10,836 nucleotides of DNA. It comes from Thermoplasmatales archaeon ex4484_6. Lineage in GTDB: Archaea > Thermoplasmatota > Penumbrarchaeia > Penumbrarchaeales > Penumbrarchaeaceae. The stretch spans positions 1-10,836 of the forward strand of contig NJDO01000057.1 of NCBI GenBank assembly GCA_002254385.1, written 5' to 3'. Shown here piece after piece: positions 8,699 through 10,836 of the stretch. The first letter of the stretch is position 1, and each line of letters starts with the position of its first letter. The position numbers were made by a program, and so were the translations under genes. The notes beneath the pieces were generated by a model. It was not told the DNA's origin and did not search any database. It was given only the letters and a program-made list of their open reading frames with translations.

Positions 8699-8707
8699 CT
8701 TATATAA
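8699..8707 (+). promoter_or_regulatory. Box A (TATA) promoter for the PKD-like membrane protein
   Basis: CTTATATAA lies 60-69 bases before ATG 8768, in the 82-base gap after the operon. Archaeal transcription normally starts about 25 bases downstream of box A, which here gives a 5' leader of roughly 35 bases. Its presence separates the next gene from the operon. Confidence 0.7.
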
Positions 8708-8767
8708 CACCATATACATGTTTGTTGGTCGAACGCATCAGCTCCGTCATCCAGCATCGGTGATAAC

Positions 8768-9943
8768 ATGGAATTCGAACGAGAAGGGGACCCGGAGGAG
8801 GAATACCCGGAATATGATGAGGAAATGCCCAGAAGATTGACGGCGGGCCCGATCATCGCCATCATCGTCGTCGTGATAATACTTCTCGGGCTCGGATTCT
8901 ATCTGTTCTGGGGAACGGCCGTGGAGGAGGTCCGCATCCTCAGCGTTGAGGAATATTTCGGTTCGGATGACAACTATCAGGGAATCGATGTGAAGATCCT
9001 TGCAATCAGCAGCGGTGCACAGAAGGTTGACGGGACCGGGAAGCTGGAGATCATATTCGAGGGGGATAATGTCTACTCCTCGAACGTCAAGGTCAGGGAT
9101 GACGAGGCCAGGGTCCGCGTGCCCTACACGGAGTTCGCGATGGAGAACGGGGCATACGAGGTCAGATTCTCCCTCGATGGGAAGTCCGCAAAGGCACCCC
9201 AGGATTATTTCGTGAGGCACATACCACACTCGCTGCAGGTAAGCATACAGGAGGTGTACGATGAGGAGACCCAGGATTCCAGACCCGTGATCCTGGTGAC
9301 CCCAAAAGCGGACATACCCGAGGGGGGAAGGGCTTTCCTTGTAAAGGATTACAACAAGCATTTCATGATAACCCTGGATGTCACCGATCCGTTCCAGGAG
9401 AGCGACGAACAGACAAAGACCATGTATGAATGGCACAACAACAGATCGACGCTTCAGATAGACCTGGACTGGGAATACATGGGCAACTACACGGTATCCG
9501 CCCGGTTCGAGAACCTTCTGGTCAGAAGCGATTCGCCTTACAGGGAGATTGCGAGTGAACCCGAGGAGCTTACCACATTCGTGAACAAGGCCCCCGTGAT
9601 GGGGAGAATAGACCACTCTCCGGATCGTGTCAAACAGAATCAGGAATTCGAGCTGACAGTCAGGGCCTCCGACAGGGACACGAACGGCGGCATACAGTAT
9701 TTCATGATCGACTGGGATGCCGCCGATGACGAGGATGAACTGGATGTGGTGTACGTTACGGAGTCCCTCAATGCCCTCGCAAGGGTGAAACATACATATT
9801 CGACGATGGGGGAGAAGATCATCACAATCACGGCAGCTGACAATGGATACATAGATGATTCGGATCCTGAAAATCCGCAGTACAACAAGAAGTTCGCATC
9901 CACCACCTACACGGTGACTGTTTATCTATCGGTACTGGATTGA
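8768..9943 (+). CDS. Single-pass membrane protein with extracellular beta-sandwich and PKD-like domains
   Basis: This 391-residue protein has a strongly acidic N-terminus (1-20), PRR, then one hydrophobic helix (about 27-48). It has no cleavage-like site, so it is probably a membrane anchor with the rest outside. Residues about 52-150 and 155-255 look like two beta-sandwich domains. Residues about 274-389 resemble a PKD domain: FELTVRASDRD, MIDWDAADDEDE, HTYSTMGEKIITITAADNG, ending in a YTVTVYLSV strand. PKD domains are common in archaeal surface proteins and mediate protein or polysaccharide contact. GGTGA at 8759-8763 lies 4 bases before the ATG. The gene has its own box A and is not overlapped, so it is likely transcribed independently of the upstream surface-protein operon. 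Substrate or partner is unknown. Confidence 0.82.
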   Translation: MEFEREGDPEEEYPEYDEEMPRRLTAGPIIAIIVVVIILLGLGFYLFWGTAVEEVRILSVEEYFGSDDNYQGIDVKILAISSGAQKVDGTGKLEIIFEGDNVYSSNVKVRDDEARVRVPYTEFAMENGAYEVRFSLDGKSAKAPQDYFVRHIPHSLQVSIQEVYDEETQDSRPVILVTPKADIPEGGRAFLVKDYNKHFMITLDVTDPFQESDEQTKTMYEWHNNRSTLQIDLDWEYMGNYTVSARFENLLVRSDSPYREIASEPEELTTFVNKAPVMGRIDHSPDRVKQNQEFELTVRASDRDTNGGIQYFMIDWDAADDEDELDVVYVTESLNALARVKHTYSTMGEKIITITAADNGYIDDSDPENPQYNKKFASTTYTVTVYLSVLD

Positions 9944-9947
9944 TCCG

Positions 9948-9957
9948 GGGGAGCTCC
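9948..9957. repeat. Short perfect palindrome after the PKD-like gene
   Basis: GGGAGCTCCC is a 10-base perfect palindrome 5 bases after the stop codon. With no loop and no following T-run it is a weak terminator candidate. It could also be chance. Confidence 0.35.
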
Positions 9958-9970
9958 CTTCACGATAAGG

Positions 9971-9978
9971 TTTATATT
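9971..9978 (+). promoter_or_regulatory. Box A promoter for tRNA-Val
   Basis: TTTATATT is centred about 40 bases upstream of the mature tRNA 5' end. With the usual 22-27 base spacing, transcription would start near 10000 and leave a short leader for RNase P to remove. Confidence 0.7.
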
Positions 9979-10014
9979 CGATATTCCATTGCAGATATCC
10001 TCCCAAATATTCTC

Positions 10015-10088
10015 GGGCCGATGGTCTAGGTGGTTATGACGTCGCCTTGACATGGCGGAGGTCCCCGGTTCAAATCCGGGTCGGCCCA
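10015..10088 (+). tRNA. tRNA-Val (anticodon GAC)
   Basis: The cloverleaf folds fully by hand. The acceptor stem is GGGCCGA (10015-10021) with TCGGCCC (10081-10087) and discriminator A at 10088. The D arm begins with GTC at 10024. The anticodon stem is TCGCC/GGCGG (10042-10046 with 10054-10058, one T-G pair) and the loop TTGACAT places anticodon GAC at 10049-10051. The T arm is CCCGG-TTCAAAT-CCGGG (10064-10080). No CCA is encoded. No intron is seen. This tRNA reads GUC and GUU valine codons. Its 3' end is the boundary of a sharp fall in G+C and is duplicated downstream. Confidence 0.97.
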
Positions 10089-10092
10089 TCTG

Positions 10093-10097
10093 TTTTT
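10093..10097 (+). terminator. T-run terminator after tRNA-Val
   Basis: TTTTT follows the tRNA 3' end by 4 bases, which is the usual archaeal termination signal. A second T-run (10216-10221) follows the duplicated tRNA 3' end in the equivalent position. Confidence 0.6.
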
Positions 10098-10116
10098 ACT
10101 TCATAATTATCAGAGG

Positions 10117-10216
10117 ATGGGCCGACACGATAGAAGCAGAATGAAATCGTTGGCCAGCACAAAAACGGACGTGATTTCCTGTCATCATTTTTGTGCGATG
10201 GTCCGGGTCGGCCCAT
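10117..10216 (+). other. Structured element closed by a tRNA-like acceptor stem
   Basis: ATGGGCCGAC (10117-10126) pairs perfectly with GTCGGCCCAT (10207-10216). Inside are a small stem ACGAT/ATCGT (10127-10131 with 10146-10150) and a 9-bp stem GCACAAAAA/TTTTTGTGC (10157-10165 with 10188-10196). The closing seven pairs and the following A are identical to the tRNA-Val acceptor and discriminator, but no T loop or anticodon arm of tRNA type is present. It may be a cruciform, a small structured RNA, or a by-product of inverted tRNA fragments. Confidence 0.5.
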
Positions 10217-10253
10217 TTTTTCTTAATTGAAGTCATATTCAAAAAATGGGCCG
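10209..10253 (+). repeat. 13-bp perfect hairpin spanning the second repeat junction
   Basis: CGGCCCATTTTTT (10209-10221) is the exact reverse complement of AAAAAATGGGCCG (10241-10253), with a 19-base AT-rich loop. It overlaps the duplicated tRNA 3' end and the start of the second 72-bp arm, and is mutually exclusive with the longer-range stem closing 10117-10216. It could act as a bidirectional terminator or a recombination site. Confidence 0.6.
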
Positions 10254-10438
10254 GACCGATAAAATCAGGATTGAATTATTGATAGACACAAAAACGGCAG
10301 ATAGATTTCGTCATCATCATATATAGTGACGATATCAAAGAAAAGATTATTAAACCTCCAATAGTTACAAAAGAAGAAGAAGATGTTATTAATACAAATT
10401 ACGAAATGTTAATAGAAGAGAATAAGGAATATAGATGA
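10246..10438 (+). pseudogene. Possible frameshifted remnant of a small AT-rich gene
   Basis: From ATG 10246 a frame reads MGRTDKIRIELLIDTKTADR and ends at TAG 10324-10326. A second frame, open from 10286 and lacking a usable upstream start, continues with SDDIKEKIIKPPIVTKEEED and stops at TGA 10436-10438. Joined by a +1 shift near 10320 they would give about 64 charged, protein-like residues. No family is recognised. It may instead be chance open sequence. The first 72-bp arm starts the same way (MGRHDRSRMKSLASTKTD) and stops at 10228-10230. Confidence 0.3.
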
Positions 10439-10478
10439 TTATGCCATATGGGGTCTCAATGAAAAAGGAGGAGCATTC

Positions 10479-10836
10479 ATGTATAAAAAGACAATATTAA
10501 TTGTATTTGCATTAATAATTATTAACTGTATTTTTATAGATGTTAACGGTGAAATTGAATCAAATAATATAATCTTATCTGGAGATGCAGAATTGGAAGC
10601 ATATGTAAATTCACATTTTTATAATGGTGATGGTTCTTCTGAAGCACCTTACATTCTTAATATTTCACAATCAATTAGTCTGAAGAATATTTCTAGATAC
10701 GTTATTATTTATATAATAACTGAAGATTATATTAATATATTTATTGACAATTCTTCAAATATTTCCATATCCACGAGTATACTTTCTAATATCAATATAG
10801 AAATAACAAATTCATCCAATATTTTTTTAAATAATA
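10479..10836 (+). CDS. Secreted NosD-like right-handed beta-helix surface protein (3'-truncated by window end)
   Basis: ATG at 10479 is preceded by GGAGGAG at 10467-10473 (5-base spacing) and the frame stays open to the last base, giving 119 visible residues. Residues 1-24 form a signal peptide (MYKK, hydrophobic core, VNG). The segment NGDGSSEAPYIL (49-60) matches the GDGS.xxPYxI lead-in of archaeal NosD/parallel beta-helix surface proteins. After it come short Ile/Asn/Ser repeats (ISLKNIS, INIFIDNSSNISI, INIEITNSSNIFL) typical of beta-helix coils of about 20-24 residues. Several NxS sequons suggest glycosylation. Codon use is extremely AT-rich, unlike the operon to the left, which points to horizontal acquisition. 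Function beyond a surface or extracellular role is unknown. Confidence 0.75.
   Translation, partial: MYKKTILIVFALIIINCIFIDVNGEIESNNIILSGDAELEAYVNSHFYNGDGSSEAPYILNISQSISLKNISRYVIIYIITEDYINIFIDNSSNISISTSILSNINIEITNSSNIFLNN

Larger units (their letters stand above)
10075..10216 (+). repeat. Direct repeat of the tRNA-Val 3' end (possible attachment-site pair)
   Basis: The 15 bases TCCGGGTCGGCCCAT at 10075-10089, covering the 3' strand of the T stem, the acceptor strand and the discriminator, recur exactly at 10202-10216, an offset of 127. Integrases of archaeal elements commonly recombine at tRNA 3' ends and leave such copies. The second copy is also preceded by CGATGGTC (10196-10203), which matches tRNA bases 10019-10026, so a tRNA copy with an internal deletion is an alternative. 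The gap is too short to hold an integrase gene, so this would be a scar or one end of a larger element. Confidence 0.65.
10117..10317 (+). repeat. Two 72-bp degenerate direct repeats downstream of each tRNA 3'-end copy
   Basis: Bases 10117-10188 and 10246-10317 align without gaps, 48 of 72 identical by my count. Shared blocks include ATGGGCCG at the start, CACAAAAACGG in the middle and GTCATCAT at the end. Each lies 27-29 bases after a copy of the tRNA 3' end, so the layout is att-arm-att-arm. Mismatches are spread over all three codon positions, which argues against simple protein-coding conservation. Confidence 0.75.

Noticed and set aside
7782..8840. A 352-codon + strand frame overlapping the eight-helix membrane protein gene
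   Set aside because: Its product is Arg/His/Pro-rich with no membrane or domain pattern, while the competing frame has a Shine-Dalgarno site, an ATGA overlap and eight clear hydrophobic segments.
8747..9793. A 348-codon antisense frame opposite the PKD-like gene
   Set aside because: The + strand frame has a box A, a Shine-Dalgarno site, a membrane helix and a PKD-like pattern. The antisense product shows no coherent domain or start signals.
10117..10317. CRISPR array
   Set aside because: Only two units, 72 bp and 67% identical, overlapping tRNA-derived sequence. CRISPR repeats are shorter and nearly identical, with unique spacers of even length.
10441..10500. Small ORF from ATG 10441 (19 codons)
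   Set aside because: It overlaps the Shine-Dalgarno site and start of the secreted beta-helix gene, has no upstream Shine-Dalgarno site and is of chance length.

Overview
The window reads as archaeal DNA, most likely from a Thermoplasmata-like or other euryarchaeal lineage. The evidence is TATA-type box A promoters ahead of a protein gene and a tRNA gene, strong GGAGGTG Shine-Dalgarno sites, a tRNA without an encoded CCA, and surface proteins built of calcium repeats, PKD-like domains and NosD-type beta-helices. The exact lineage is inferred, not shown.

Positions 1-8685 hold a tight four-gene + strand operon whose first gene runs off the left edge. Its genes are: (1) a giant surface protein with about 38 visible thrombospondin type 3 (TSP3) calcium loops, about six beta-sandwich domains, one membrane helix and a cytoplasmic DUF4129-like domain; (2) a DUF4350-like membrane protein; (3) a DUF58 protein; (4) an eight-helix membrane protein. 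Junctions overlap by 4, 16 and 4 bases, each with a strong Shine-Dalgarno site, so translation is probably coupled. DUF4129, DUF4350 and DUF58 normally accompany a MoxR AAA+ ATPase and a transglutaminase-like protein. Neither is visible here, and the DUF4129 domain is carried by a calcium-repeat adhesin-like protein instead. I infer a cell-envelope assembly or surface-anchoring system.

Positions 8686-9943 hold a separately promoted single-pass membrane protein with an extracellular PKD-like domain at its C-terminus.

Positions 9944-10478 hold a tRNA-Val(GAC) gene with its own box A, followed by an unusual repeat zone. The last 15 bases of the tRNA locus recur 127 bp downstream, and each copy is followed by a related 72-bp arm (48/72 identical, no gaps). 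The tRNA acceptor sequence recurs in alternating orientation and forms strong inverted repeats. This looks like an integration hot spot or scar.

Beyond it the composition collapses (41/60 G+C at 1-60, 30/60 at 9601-9660, 12/60 at 10501-10560). The window ends inside an AT-rich gene for a secreted beta-helix protein, consistent with a genomic island inserted at the tRNA.
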